21,353 bases of DNA, taken from NCBI GenBank assembly GCA_004212135.1, contig RXIE01000176.1, positions 1 through 21,353 on the forward strand. Direction: 5' to 3'. Shown one piece after another: positions 7,272 to 16,375 of this stretch. The number at the start of each line of letters is the position of its first letter. Position 1 is the stretch's first letter. Source of the stretch: Candidatus Methanophagales archaeon ANME-1-THS. Lineage in GTDB: Archaea > Halobacteriota > Syntropharchaeia > Alkanophagales > Methanospirareceae. A program made the position numbers and the translations under genes. The notes below the pieces were generated by a model, which did no database searches, had not been told where the DNA came from, and worked only from the letters and a program-made list of their open reading frames with translations.

Positions 7272-8447
7272 TTAAGACCTCAAACTACACTCCTTGTTCA
7301 AAACCTTTTGCAAAAACTCATAAAGTGAGACAGCTACCCGGTAAGCTAACGGAACTGGCACACCGTTCCCTATCAGGGCATACTTTGCCGTCAGTGATTT
7401 TTCCGGGAGAAGAGGATAAGAATCAGGGATTCCTTGAATCCGCATTGCTTCCCTTACAGTGAGTCTCCGGTTTTCCCACGGATGAAGATGAACTTCATTG
7501 TGGCCGTAACATGCTGTAGGGCTGTACCTGTAACGGTGAAGGCGTTTGAAGGACTTTCTTCTATCATCTCCCTCGCATACGGTTGCAAACTTATCTGAAT
7601 AAGGCTTAAAAACTTCTAGGCCGTTCGGCTGCTTGCTAGGAGGATCACATCCATCAAGAATACTATAAACCATTAATTCGTCAGGAATTCCGGTAGGCTT
7701 TTCGGGTATTTTACCGGGGGGTTCAACTGCTGGCCAGTTAAACCGTGTTTTTGCGTCTTTGTACTCGGGACATTCAGGAAAGGGAAACCACCTCCTTTCT
7801 TTTTCCCCAAGCACCCTGCTAAGAGATGCTTCTAAAAGATTCTGCATTATACCAATGAAAATTAACCTCTCACGATCTTGGGGGACTCCGAATTCAAGCG
7901 CACTCAAAATTTTCAAATCGAGAGAATAACCGTTTTCTTCAAGCTGGGCTTCAAGTTCATCAAGAAACGCACGGTGTTTTTTGGTTCTTAAAAGCCCGGA
8001 GACATTCTCAAACACAAAAAAGTCCGGTTTGATTTCGCATATCCGGTCTACATAAATTTTGGAAAGGACACCGTGGTTCCCCTTATCACCTCGATTTTTA
8101 CCTCCCCTAGCGAAATCAGGGCAAGGGGGACCGCCGATAGCCCCGAAAAGCGGTGGCCTTCCATGCGGAAAAGCCTTTTTAATAATATCGTCAGCTGGTA
8201 TTTCCTCAATACTCCGGCAGTCAGAGATCTTGGCTATTGCATCTACACCGGAAGAACGTCTCCAGGCCGTCATGCCATACTCGTACATTTCTTTAAAAAC
8301 AAGGCTACACTCGTTGGTCCAGACAATTTTAAAGCCGGCCAGTTCAAATCCTAGGTCAAGAAAACCGCCTCCGGTGAAAAATGAAAGTACAGGGATTTTT
8401 TTACCGCCATCTATAATTCTGCGCGGATTAACGGGTATGAAATCCAT
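7272..8447 (-). CDS. DNA (cytosine-5-)-methyltransferase of the defence operon
   Basis: This enzyme adds a methyl group from S-adenosylmethionine to carbon 5 of cytosine in a target site. Conserved motifs occur in order: motif I SFFTGGGFLDLGFE; motif IV GGPPCPDFA with the catalytic cysteine at about residue 109 of this start; motif VI FENVSGLL; motif VIII QDRERLIFIG; and motif X IGNGVPVPLAYRVA. The target recognition region lies between motif VIII and the REAMRIQGIP segment; its specificity cannot be read. The start chosen is the ATG at 8447, one base after the nuclease stop, with GGAG nine bases upstream. An in-frame ATG at 8465 has no close ribosome binding site. It is the last gene of the operon. 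In Druantia type II the methyltransferase is called DruM; here it should mark host DNA. No matching type II restriction enzyme is seen next to it. Confidence 0.93.
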   Translation of the reverse strand: MDFIPVNPRRIIDGGKKIPVLSFFTGGGFLDLGFELAGFKIVWTNECSLVFKEMYEYGMTAWRRSSGVDAIAKISDCRSIEEIPADDIIKKAFPHGRPPLFGAIGGPPCPDFARGGKNRGDKGNHGVLSKIYVDRICEIKPDFFVFENVSGLLRTKKHRAFLDELEAQLEENGYSLDLKILSALEFGVPQDRERLIFIGIMQNLLEASLSRVLGEKERRWFPFPECPEYKDAKTRFNWPAVEPPGKIPEKPTGIPDELMVYSILDGCDPPSKQPNGLEVFKPYSDKFATVCEGDDRRKSFKRLHRYRYSPTACYGHNEVHLHPWENRRLTVREAMRIQGIPDSYPLLPEKSLTAKYALIGNGVPVPLAYRVAVSLYEFLQKVLNKECSLRS

Positions 8448-8448
8448 T

Positions 8449-9585
8449 TTAATCGGCTCCAGCATATATGGTGGTAAGTTTTCCCTCCCCGTAGTTATTT
8501 GTAACTTTACCGGGGATCATAGAGAAGACTAATACTTCATCCAGGGTTTTGTTCAGCGCCGGATGACGGTCAGGGTGCAGGCCTCTTACAGTAATGATAT
8601 TAGAATTTTGTGGATCAGATATTAGCTTAATGAGCATAAAACCATTTCTTAACTTCTTTATCTCTTTAAGTTTTCCCTTTGCATCATGCGGCCAGTCTCT
8701 TTCCGGTTCAGTTCCTCTTTTTTCCCAGTAGGAAGGACAGCACGGTCTGTAGAGGCAGAACTGGCACACCCCAGGGTTTGGTGATGCAAGATTGCTTAAG
8801 GCACTCTCGTAATTTTTTGCTTTATTTGTTATTACAAAATTAATATCATTTAGAAGCTGGCGTGCCTCGTCTAATAAACAGGGGCATTCTTCCTGATAAA
8901 AGGGAATTGTACGGGGAACACCGTCTAATCCGACCAGTTCTATCGATGCTGGCCACTTACCGTACATCGAATTATAGAGAGCCGCATAAAGTTTTGCCTG
9001 AATCCGGTAATCATAACGAACTTCCGGATCGAATGATGCTTGTTCTTCAGACTCAGCAATAGATCCGGTTTTGAAGTCAATTATCACGTCACCTGCATCT
9101 GTTGATATGATGGCATCTACGTATCCCCCAACTTTCCCGTCCGGGGTTTGCAACCACACTTCATGCGAAGCTCTTTTGGAGGAATCGGCTTTTCCAGACT
9201 GATGTGAAAAGGCAGACATTAAGTTCCGCACCAATAGTATGCATTGCTGTTTCTTCACTTCAAAGTTATGCGCTGATTTTTCAAGGGGAACAAGGTGCTT
9301 TTCCATCCATGAACCGCTCATATCGTTCTCCTCTTCCTGTACGCAGCTGAGCCATAAAGAATTGAAACTGTCTTCTCCTGTGATATCGCCTTTGCCAGCC
9401 TTTTCAAGAATTTTATGAATAATAATCCCGAGGCGCGCCGATGGTGGTAAAGGAAGCAGTGCTTGTGCGTGGCAGGATGACCAGATAGCTCTAAGCTTAC
9501 ATTTCCTGAAGATGGGGAACTGGCTCGGGGATATTCGCTTTAAAGGTTCAAGGGGTGGCAAAGGTGGGAGGATACCCTGGGTCAT
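8449..9585 (-). CDS. PD-(D/E)XK nuclease of the RecB/Cas4 type with iron-sulphur cysteines
   Basis: The protein has the RecB/AddB/Cas4 nuclease pattern: H57 in GIIIHKILEKA, D157 in GGYVDAII, D170-x-K172 in VIIDFKTG, and Q196-x3-Y200 in RIQAKLYAALY. One cysteine near the N-terminus (C29 in RKCKLRAIW) and a C-terminal cluster C274-x2-C277-x4-C282-C283 (CQFCLYRPCCPSYW) match the four-cysteine iron-sulphur staple of Cas4 and AddB. A tail of about 85 residues (from ERDWPHDAK) follows the cluster and may be a small beta domain (MLIKLISD, ITVRGLH, LVFSMIPGKV). The ATG overlaps the helicase stop as ATGA, with GAGGAG upstream, so it is translated together with the helicase. It is a likely DNA-degrading effector or end-processing partner of the helicase. 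Activity and polarity are inferred. It could be mistaken for a lone Cas4, but no cas genes or CRISPR array are present. Confidence 0.88.
   Translation of the reverse strand: MTQGILPPLPPLEPLKRISPSQFPIFRKCKLRAIWSSCHAQALLPLPPSARLGIIIHKILEKAGKGDITGEDSFNSLWLSCVQEEENDMSGSWMEKHLVPLEKSAHNFEVKKQQCILLVRNLMSAFSHQSGKADSSKRASHEVWLQTPDGKVGGYVDAIISTDAGDVIIDFKTGSIAESEEQASFDPEVRYDYRIQAKLYAALYNSMYGKWPASIELVGLDGVPRTIPFYQEECPCLLDEARQLLNDINFVITNKAKNYESALSNLASPNPGVCQFCLYRPCCPSYWEKRGTEPERDWPHDAKGKLKEIKKLRNGFMLIKLISDPQNSNIITVRGLHPDRHPALNKTLDEVLVFSMIPGKVTNNYGEGKLTTIYAGAD
8457..8460 (-). promoter_or_regulatory. Ribosome binding site that favours the 8447 start of the methyltransferase
   Basis: GGAG on the minus strand lies nine bases before the ATG at 8447. 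The alternative ATG at 8465 would itself contain this site within its coding sequence and has its nearest purine-rich patch about 18 bases away. Confidence 0.5.
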
Positions 9586-12500
9586 CGATTGCTAATCTCC
9601 TCTACAAGCCGGCTGTGGCTCCACCCCGGCCTGCGGTGTAGATTAAAAGTATCACAATATAGAACTGCCGGGGGGCCTCCCGCAGCAGCCACTGCTTCGG
9701 CAAGAATTCCTCCGGGATTACTCGTATCCCACAAGGGATGGACAATAATTACATTCCAGTTTCCGGCTTCAAACCCTGGCAAACGGCCCCAGGTTCTGAC
9801 TGGATATCTAAACTGAGATGCAAAACTGCTTCCCTTTTCATTAGCGAAACTAAGCCAACCTTCTAATTCAGGCGTTGTACATTGACCGTCTAATCCGCAT
9901 GAGTATCCTCTGTCACTAAGTATACGCAGGTAGGCCAGTCCGAGGCGCCAGTCCAGCAGCCCGTGATAGGTCATGTTCCGGTATACCTTGAGACAATCAT
10001 AACAGGCGGAATCACAATCTGAGCGATGTGCAACAGAAAGCACCTGATAGGTGAATGAACCTGGATCTGGTGATAGAATTTTCTGCAGCACCTGTTCCCA
10101 GTGGTGAAATATCCAGCGAACAAACCCAGATCCGTTCTCAAGCCGGTCGCTCAAAGCGATTTCACCCACATAAATCCCATTTAATTCCGATCGCCGGAAA
10201 CTGCAAATTTCAATTTCATCTGGGTCTATATCAAGACATTCTGCAACCGCTCTTTGCAAAAGGAACGAGGCGGAATAAACAGCGGCTTTAACACAACCGG
10301 GTCTTGAAAGAACCGGATCAAGATTTAATCCCGGATAAACCATAGCAGGCCTGAACCTCAGAACATCGGTCATCTTACCTGCCGCAATTGCAACCTCTTC
10401 AGATTCGGCTTGCTCTGTGCTGAGAGTGCTAACAGTATTGACAAGGTTTGCAGAAATCCACTGACCATTTAAAACGGGAGATCCTGTAAGCTGGGCGTTT
10501 TGGTCCCGGTACCCTCTTGTTGTTACTAACGCTCCCCTAAAAAGTCTTCCGGCATTATCATTTATACGCCACACATGGCAGTTGGGAGAAAGATTTACTT
10601 CGCAGTTAGCCCCTTCAACCGGGTAAAAGCGATGTCCCGAACTTTCTGCCACAGTGGCTGGAACTCCGTAAAGAATGTCTGCTTCTTCCTTAGCGTCCTT
10701 GCCATTCGATAAGTCGGTTCTAAATGCTAGCGGTACTGCAGCCCAGTAACTTCTGAAGTTCGGCCCTCCTGCAGGCTCTCCACAATTCTCGCACTCATTT
10801 ACAGGCGTTTCTTGATCGAACAGTAAAAGGTTACCGCAATTAAGGCAGCGCACCATCCACCTACGCATAGCGAAAGGATCCGGGGTGGTTGGTTGCCACC
10901 CTCCCCTCCGCGGGATAAGGGGTGCTGTAAATCCGATAGCAGTATGGACAGTTTTATCTTTAGTTTTTTGTGCCCCTGGAGCAAATTCGGTGATGGCAAG
11001 CTCGAGATCGCGGTCTATCGTACGCGCATCCCTTCCGCTTAGCCGGTGGTAGAGCAGTCTAGTCCGTGTGGGCATACCATACATAGGCAGGATACCCCCT
11101 TCGGCCAGCCGCTCTGCTAGGCCATCTCCTGTGAGTTCTGGGTCAGTAGATGCCCGGTTTATTGCGTCAGGAAGCTCGTTACATAGATAGGTCATGTAAT
11201 GCTGCAGTTTATATTGGTCAACGTTTCCAAGGAGTGCTTTAATAATCTCCTCTCTTGAACTGTCATTTTGCAGCCATTCTTCTATTTGTTGGTGAACATT
11301 ACCCCAGTTACTAGCAAGTCCAAATTCACCGTGACTGTCTGGTGGGGAATCCGGGCCATGCCACCAACGTACCCCGGCATTCAAGAATGCCCTGCGCAGG
11401 CATTCTTTAGCCAGCAGCCGCTGTACAATTTGCTCTTGATCCATGGTGAGAAATGGTATAGGTGGAAGTTCGCCAGTAATCCGTTCAGGATTGCCAAAAT
11501 AGAACTCATCATGACTGCGTCCGCGACAGAGAGTAAGAGCTATTGCAAATGCCTGGCCCCTGCGACCGGCACGGCCAACCCTTTGCTGGTAGTTAAACCG
11601 CATTGGAGGCATGTTTGCAAGCATAACAGCTTGGAGGTTCCCAATATCAACACCAACCTCCATAGTTGTCGTTACGCTGAGAGCATCTATTTCATCGACC
11701 TCTCTGATAAAGTTTTCTTCTTCCCCAAGATTGACAACCATACCGTGGAAGTGTCTCTGGCGTTCAGCCTGGTCATCGGTCTGAGCAGTTAATTCCTCGC
11801 AGTGAAGCCTCAGGGGTGACCGACCATCTGCTACAGCACGTGCATAATAATTACGCTGCCAGATTTCGCTGCAAATGCTATCGGGATCATTTAGAAGCTG
11901 TTCGTGGCAGTATGTGCAAATGCCTGCCGAATGATGCAAGTGAGGGCGTCTGCATACCCGACATGTCCACACGGGATCCTCAGGAAGGGCTACTTTAACA
12001 TCGAGACTTGTTGTGGAAATTATACCGTTTTGGTGTCCCCCAGCACGAAGAGCGGAAAATACCGCTGATCCCGCATCTTGTTCATCTAATCCCAAGTTAC
12101 TGCAAACGGCACGAATGTATCCTCTAAAGCTCGCTCTGGTATCGCTGTACCGGGGCCAGTCATCTTGTGGATAATCAGATCCCTCATGGCGGTACAGGTC
12201 ACCTAAAATTCTCAGTGCGGAGTCGCATATCTGCCGGAACGTCCCTAAATTTTCTGGTTGAATTCCTGTACTTTCAGCATAGGTTGCGAGGCTTTGGTCA
12301 TCAAGCCGCAACTTAACATAACCAAGCCCCGAGGATTCCAGGCTGAAATAGAGCCGGCTAAAGAACAGGTCGCAGAGCCCTCTTCTTACCTCATCGCGGA
12401 TTATATTCTTTGATGGATCTGCATCGGGTGGAAGATGGTTATTCCAGCTTCTGGTGTTGAAATCGAAAAGTTCTATCCAGCGGTGCTGATTTTGTTCCCA

Positions 12501-15362
12501 GTAAAAACTCTGAACATTAATATCGTTTCCGGCAGGGTTAACCCCTTTGCTAATAAGTCTCCGGATTAACCGCCCACAATCAGCAGTACCACCCATTGGC
12601 GGGCGTATTAGCTCGGTTGCAGGAACAACCAGAGATCGCCTTCTCTGCCTAATGCTCTCAAGTTTTATCTCCGCATCATTTATAGCTTGTTGCAAAACTT
12701 TATAACCTGCTCCGGATAGCCCTTCAGGAATGCCATCTCTCACTAACTGGAGTGCCTCTCGAATTTCTGTGTCGCATCCAGGGTTTTCTCTCAAATATTC
12801 TAAGGCTAGAGGGTGGTTTGCAACACCACTTTGCTCAACATCGTCAAGCAATTGCGGTTCTCCTCGTGCTGCTAACTCGAGCTCGTGTATTACCGACTCA
12901 CGAACCAAATCAGAATAATGGTTACGCTCTACACCGTTGGCAATTTGTGCTGCATCTTCGCGGCTGTCGGAAAATACCACAAGTTTGCGCCCCAAATCAG
13001 AGAGCTGGTAAAAGAGTTCTTTCGTAAATATCTGGCTGACCCTTGAAAAACCAGTCCTGAAACCGCGCACTGGTGACTTTCTGTGCAGCCGTCTGCTATA
13101 GTTCCTTCCACAATACGCACATACAGAGGGAAGAGCTGAAAAAGAATCTCTTATCGCATCATCTGTCAAAGATAGGAAGTTGGTTCTATTTCGTGTGCCA
13201 ATTCTGAAAAGGTAGCCCATCACCCAGTTATCCGGATCTTCTAAACACTTTTCGTGACTTAGCTGTACCCGCCCAGAACGCGTATCCAGACTTGCAGGAG
13301 CCCATTCGGCATGAAGGCCTTCCCCATCATATCGGTTGGGCTGATTCCAGCCAGCAGCATCCTGATGACGCCGCGAAGTTCCACATGTCCAGAACACCGC
13401 AAATTCTCCGTAAGTGCGTCTTTCAACAAACCGTGCCGCCCTCCGGTCTGGAATCCCCTCTATGTCAGGGTCGGAAGGTAACATTTCAATATCATCACCG
13501 AGATCTAGCCGATTGCCACCGAAGTAGAGGGTGCCGCAATTCTCGCAGTAAAGCAGTTCCAGAACTCTCCGTGCTTCTCCGTCATCATCACAAGTGATTC
13601 TAGAGCAAGGATGCAGCTTTCCAGCGGTTCTACCGTCTGTTGCATTCGCAGGGGGCTTGGTAGAGGCCCACAGCCCTTCGATATTGCGGAAGAACCAGTG
13701 GAAGCGAAATGATGGCAAAGACCCATTCCCGGCGGCATTGCAAATACCGCGGGCTGCAAGAAGGCCGCGAACGGCTTTCCGTCTATTCTCTCCTGTTACT
13801 GAGGTGCCAAAAAGTCTTTTTGAGAAGTTATCGAGAGACACTGCGCGAATCCTTCCTTCAAGTTCACAGGCATTGAGCATTCTTGCAGAGAGGTCTGATT
13901 CCTCCGATTCCATTTGTTCTTTAAGAGCTAATTTTCCAGATGCCACTCCCTGATAGCCGAGATTCAGGGCAAGTTGCTGGCAGGAATCGCCAGTGAAATC
14001 CGGAGCTGCTTGGCTGAAAGTTACAAACGGTTCCGGTGGAAGAAATTCCGGCCCGGTTATTCCCGGAAGCGGAGCCTGATGCCCCTGGATTATCTCAAAG
14101 CTTCCATCTGAGGCTCCAAAAAAATTATGAAGAAATTCCCGGCTTTTCGGGTTCTCTGGGTCTAGCGAGGCACTAGATCCGAGAATGCGTAACTGAGGAT
14201 GATCTGGCGTTAAACCCAGCCGGAGAAGCAGTAACCGCAGAAGATAAGCCACCTCGGCTCCTGCTGTTCCCCGGTAGAGATGTAGTTCGTCAATGATCAA
14301 GTGGAACACCCTATCTTCTCCTCCAGCCAGCCATTGCCGTGTCTTCTCAAAAATAGGATCGTCTACCTCGCGCATAAGCATAATGCTTAGCATTGAAAAG
14401 TTTGTTATCAGGATATCCGGCGGTGAGTCTTGCATGTCCCACCTTGAGCGCATCTCCGCACCATCAAGTCTGGGAAAAAAGAACCTACCATCGCTGTCGC
14501 CTGTCTGCTGGATGTACTCTTCGACTCTCAGTGCAGAGTCATCCATTTCATTCAACTCCTTAGCGAGTTTTTCTATTTTCTTTTTGTCCGGCCTTTGGTT
14601 ACCTCCTGAATCAGGCATTTCGAATTCATGTCCCGGGACGGGCGTGCTGCTGTTATAACGTCCTAAGTAAATTTTGTTTCCATCTCGGTGCTGCTCGAAC
14701 CACAGTCTAGCACAGTCCGAATCGAGGGCTTTCCTTAGACGGGTGAGCTGGTCTTCTACAAGGGCATTCATGGGGTAAATGACCAGTGCACGGATAGCTG
14801 CAGGCCTGTTTTCGTGCCCCCGCTGGGGAATCCTGTAAGAACGTTGCATCCGGTTATGTGCATCAAGGCAAGAAGCTTGCCACTGGCTGTCCTTCCACCA
14901 GTCGTTAATATGAGGATCCGGGTTGCCGGGCGGCGGCCAGCTGGAAGATTCATGTACAAGGTAGGCAAATAATGGAAGAAGGAATGCTTCGGTCTTGCCC
15001 GAACCAGTACCGGCAGTAACAACACAGTTTTTACCTTCCAGCGCTTTTTTAAGCATTTCTACCTGGTGGGTATACAGCTTGTAGTTCCCGACCAGACCAC
15101 AGGAAACCAAGTCCTTGAAATTAGCAATTTCATGTTCGCTAAGACCTGGAAGATCTTCACCAGTTAAATCCTGAAAAGTCTTCCCCGATTTCTCATATAT
15201 AGGGAGGGGTTCAATCCACGGTTCCTGGCACATGACCCCCGGCCGCCGGAGCAGTGCTTCCCTTTCCGCCTCTACGGAAGGGAACCGGGTGCCAAATGCG
15301 GTCTTTATGTACAGGATAAAATTATCTCTGATTGTATCAAAGGCTCCGATAGGGTCTATCAT
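9582..15362 (-). CDS. druE: Giant DEAD/DEAH helicase with DUF1998-type C-terminus, DruE-like
   Basis: This 1926-residue superfamily 2 helicase is the core of the operon. The first RecA domain has Walker A AGTGSGKTE (117-125), motif Ia VIYPMNALVEDQ (194-205), ITNFSML (about 319-325), motif II DELH (358-361) and motif III GSSASL (395-400). The second has VVFSDSRED near residue 797 and motif VI QRVGRAGRRGQ near 1264. The large spacer between them holds CENCGTLYFGG (near 607) and CRVC...CTYC (near 1130-1155); another cysteine pair set, CLNCG...CENCG, is near 1510. CDSACYDCLKVYRN followed by LLDWRLGLAYL (about 1780-1805) is the DUF1998 signature. Size, helicase order and DUF1998 match DruE of Druantia better than DISARM DrmA/DrmB, which are shorter or split. 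The start at 15362 has GGAGG six bases upstream and overlaps the previous stop as ATGA. Likely role: ATP-driven translocation on invading DNA, coupled to the nuclease encoded next. The family is seen; anti-phage action is inferred. Confidence 0.85.
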   Translation of the reverse strand: MIDPIGAFDTIRDNFILYIKTAFGTRFPSVEAEREALLRRPGVMCQEPWIEPLPIYEKSGKTFQDLTGEDLPGLSEHEIANFKDLVSCGLVGNYKLYTHQVEMLKKALEGKNCVVTAGTGSGKTEAFLLPLFAYLVHESSSWPPPGNPDPHINDWWKDSQWQASCLDAHNRMQRSYRIPQRGHENRPAAIRALVIYPMNALVEDQLTRLRKALDSDCARLWFEQHRDGNKIYLGRYNSSTPVPGHEFEMPDSGGNQRPDKKKIEKLAKELNEMDDSALRVEEYIQQTGDSDGRFFFPRLDGAEMRSRWDMQDSPPDILITNFSMLSIMLMREVDDPIFEKTRQWLAGGEDRVFHLIIDELHLYRGTAGAEVAYLLRLLLLRLGLTPDHPQLRILGSSASLDPENPKSREFLHNFFGASDGSFEIIQGHQAPLPGITGPEFLPPEPFVTFSQAAPDFTGDSCQQLALNLGYQGVASGKLALKEQMESEESDLSARMLNACELEGRIRAVSLDNFSKRLFGTSVTGENRRKAVRGLLAARGICNAAGNGSLPSFRFHWFFRNIEGLWASTKPPANATDGRTAGKLHPCSRITCDDDGEARRVLELLYCENCGTLYFGGNRLDLGDDIEMLPSDPDIEGIPDRRAARFVERRTYGEFAVFWTCGTSRRHQDAAGWNQPNRYDGEGLHAEWAPASLDTRSGRVQLSHEKCLEDPDNWVMGYLFRIGTRNRTNFLSLTDDAIRDSFSALPSVCAYCGRNYSRRLHRKSPVRGFRTGFSRVSQIFTKELFYQLSDLGRKLVVFSDSREDAAQIANGVERNHYSDLVRESVIHELELAARGEPQLLDDVEQSGVANHPLALEYLRENPGCDTEIREALQLVRDGIPEGLSGAGYKVLQQAINDAEIKLESIRQRRRSLVVPATELIRPPMGGTADCGRLIRRLISKGVNPAGNDINVQSFYWEQNQHRWIELFDFNTRSWNNHLPPDADPSKNIIRDEVRRGLCDLFFSRLYFSLESSGLGYVKLRLDDQSLATYAESTGIQPENLGTFRQICDSALRILGDLYRHEGSDYPQDDWPRYSDTRASFRGYIRAVCSNLGLDEQDAGSAVFSALRAGGHQNGIISTTSLDVKVALPEDPVWTCRVCRRPHLHHSAGICTYCHEQLLNDPDSICSEIWQRNYYARAVADGRSPLRLHCEELTAQTDDQAERQRHFHGMVVNLGEEENFIREVDEIDALSVTTTMEVGVDIGNLQAVMLANMPPMRFNYQQRVGRAGRRGQAFAIALTLCRGRSHDEFYFGNPERITGELPPIPFLTMDQEQIVQRLLAKECLRRAFLNAGVRWWHGPDSPPDSHGEFGLASNWGNVHQQIEEWLQNDSSREEIIKALLGNVDQYKLQHYMTYLCNELPDAINRASTDPELTGDGLAERLAEGGILPMYGMPTRTRLLYHRLSGRDARTIDRDLELAITEFAPGAQKTKDKTVHTAIGFTAPLIPRRGGWQPTTPDPFAMRRWMVRCLNCGNLLLFDQETPVNECENCGEPAGGPNFRSYWAAVPLAFRTDLSNGKDAKEEADILYGVPATVAESSGHRFYPVEGANCEVNLSPNCHVWRINDNAGRLFRGALVTTRGYRDQNAQLTGSPVLNGQWISANLVNTVSTLSTEQAESEEVAIAAGKMTDVLRFRPAMVYPGLNLDPVLSRPGCVKAAVYSASFLLQRAVAECLDIDPDEIEICSFRRSELNGIYVGEIALSDRLENGSGFVRWIFHHWEQVLQKILSPDPGSFTYQVLSVAHRSDCDSACYDCLKVYRNMTYHGLLDWRLGLAYLRILSDRGYSCGLDGQCTTPELEGWLSFANEKGSSFASQFRYPVRTWGRLPGFEAGNWNVIIVHPLWDTSNPGGILAEAVAAAGGPPAVLYCDTFNLHRRPGWSHSRLVEEISNR

Positions 15363-16375
15363 ATGATCCCTCCGCTATTTTCAATTACGATATCGTAGTG
15401 TATCATGTTTTGCGATAGTTTCTCTGAAATCATCAGAGCGATTGATGGTGGTACAGCAGGATAAATATCCACAGGATGCCCAGCGGGCAGCCCCCCTATT
15501 GCATCTTCACCTATCTTCCCGGATTCCGGAGCCATTCCGCTGCATAGCGTAGCAGATCTCGCCAGAAATCGCGGAAGCGGTACAGTTGCAGGGACGGCCA
15601 GTAGATAGCGCCTGTCATCGTAAAGCATAACATTCACTCCTTCCGCAGCAAGAATTACATATCTCCCCCAGTCCCTGTCCTCCACTTCAGCAACTTGGTT
15701 ACCGTCCCAGATCCAGTGTAGTCTCTGCTGGTCTACGGGGTTGGTGTACTCAACTAGACCCTGAGGTCTCTCAGTATTGTAGCTCCTTGTGAATTTCAAT
15801 GTCCCTGCTGAAAACATACGTTTGTCCCAGTTGAGATCTGGTCTATTTTCATAAAGTAGACCGTTTTTTATATCTTCGAGTCCGGCCGAAAAATTTACTA
15901 AGCTCCAGGCCGCAGGTTGGTGCAAATGGTGACCTATCTGAGCGCTCTGAGCTACTTTCTGTAGGTAATCATGATTCACTGCTTCTATGTAGATAGCAGA
16001 AGGAAGGAGAGGATGCTCGCTTCTCTGAGGTTCGATGCTGTACGATAGGGAATCACGGTTACTTTTTACAAAATCTTTTATCTCTCGAACGATCGTTTCA
16101 GACCTAGCCCCTGTTAAAACCGCTTTTGGCAATCCGCAGGACGGGAGAATAACGAGAACAGGCGGGCAGGCAAAAACCTGGCGCCTATCAAAATCAAATT
16201 CACAGTGACCCAGCGAGTCTAAAAACCGGATTGTCTTGCGCCGTAAATAATTAAGATCTTCTTCCCCGCTCGATATTTCCTGTTGCTGGATAAGTATATT
16301 AAAAGTGGCTTTGAAGTCATCCAGGCTCATCCGGCTTCTTGTGCTGATAGTTTGTAGAAGTAACTCAGACGGCAT
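15359..16375 (-). CDS. Defence-operon protein of unknown function, possible winged-helix N-terminus (DruG-like by position)
   Basis: No catalytic motif is seen in these 338 residues. The N-terminal 80 or so residues (SRMSLDDFKATFNILIQQQE, then RRKTIRFLDSLGHCEFDFDRRQVFACPP) look like a winged helix: helices followed by a two-strand wing. The segment VLVILPSCGLPKAVLTGARS follows. The remainder mixes strands and loops (LKFTRSYNTER, LHWIWDGNQV, RYVILAAEGVNVMLYDDRRYLLAVPA). The start is the ATG at 16375, which has AAGGAGG nine bases upstream. A TTG at 16384 lies immediately after that site and cannot use it. It overlaps the 692-residue gene by 11 bp and the helicase gene by the ATGA arrangement, so the three are translationally coupled. 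By position it could be an equivalent of DruG or DruF, which have no known fold as far as I recall. That name is not proven from sequence. Confidence 0.75.
   Translation of the reverse strand: MPSELLLQTISTRSRMSLDDFKATFNILIQQQEISSGEEDLNYLRRKTIRFLDSLGHCEFDFDRRQVFACPPVLVILPSCGLPKAVLTGARSETIVREIKDFVKSNRDSLSYSIEPQRSEHPLLPSAIYIEAVNHDYLQKVAQSAQIGHHLHQPAAWSLVNFSAGLEDIKNGLLYENRPDLNWDKRMFSAGTLKFTRSYNTERPQGLVEYTNPVDQQRLHWIWDGNQVAEVEDRDWGRYVILAAEGVNVMLYDDRRYLLAVPATVPLPRFLARSATLCSGMAPESGKIGEDAIGGLPAGHPVDIYPAVPPSIALMISEKLSQNMIHYDIVIENSGGII
15369..15373 (-). promoter_or_regulatory. Ribosome binding site of the giant helicase gene
   Basis: GGAGG on the minus strand is six bases before the ATG at 15362, inside the last codons of the upstream gene. 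It supports this start and translational coupling with the 338-residue gene. Confidence 0.65.

Noticed and set aside
7272..9585. Methyltransferase plus nuclease as a simple type II restriction-modification pair
   Set aside because: The nuclease is of the RecB/Cas4 iron-sulphur type, which does not cut at specific sites, and both genes are tightly coupled to the giant helicase.
8449..9585. Cas4 of a CRISPR-Cas locus
   Set aside because: No other cas gene and no direct-repeat array is visible anywhere in the window.
10799..10999. Small minus-strand frame within the helicase gene
   Set aside because: It lies wholly in another frame of the giant helicase, whose own frame carries zinc-binding cysteines at this place.
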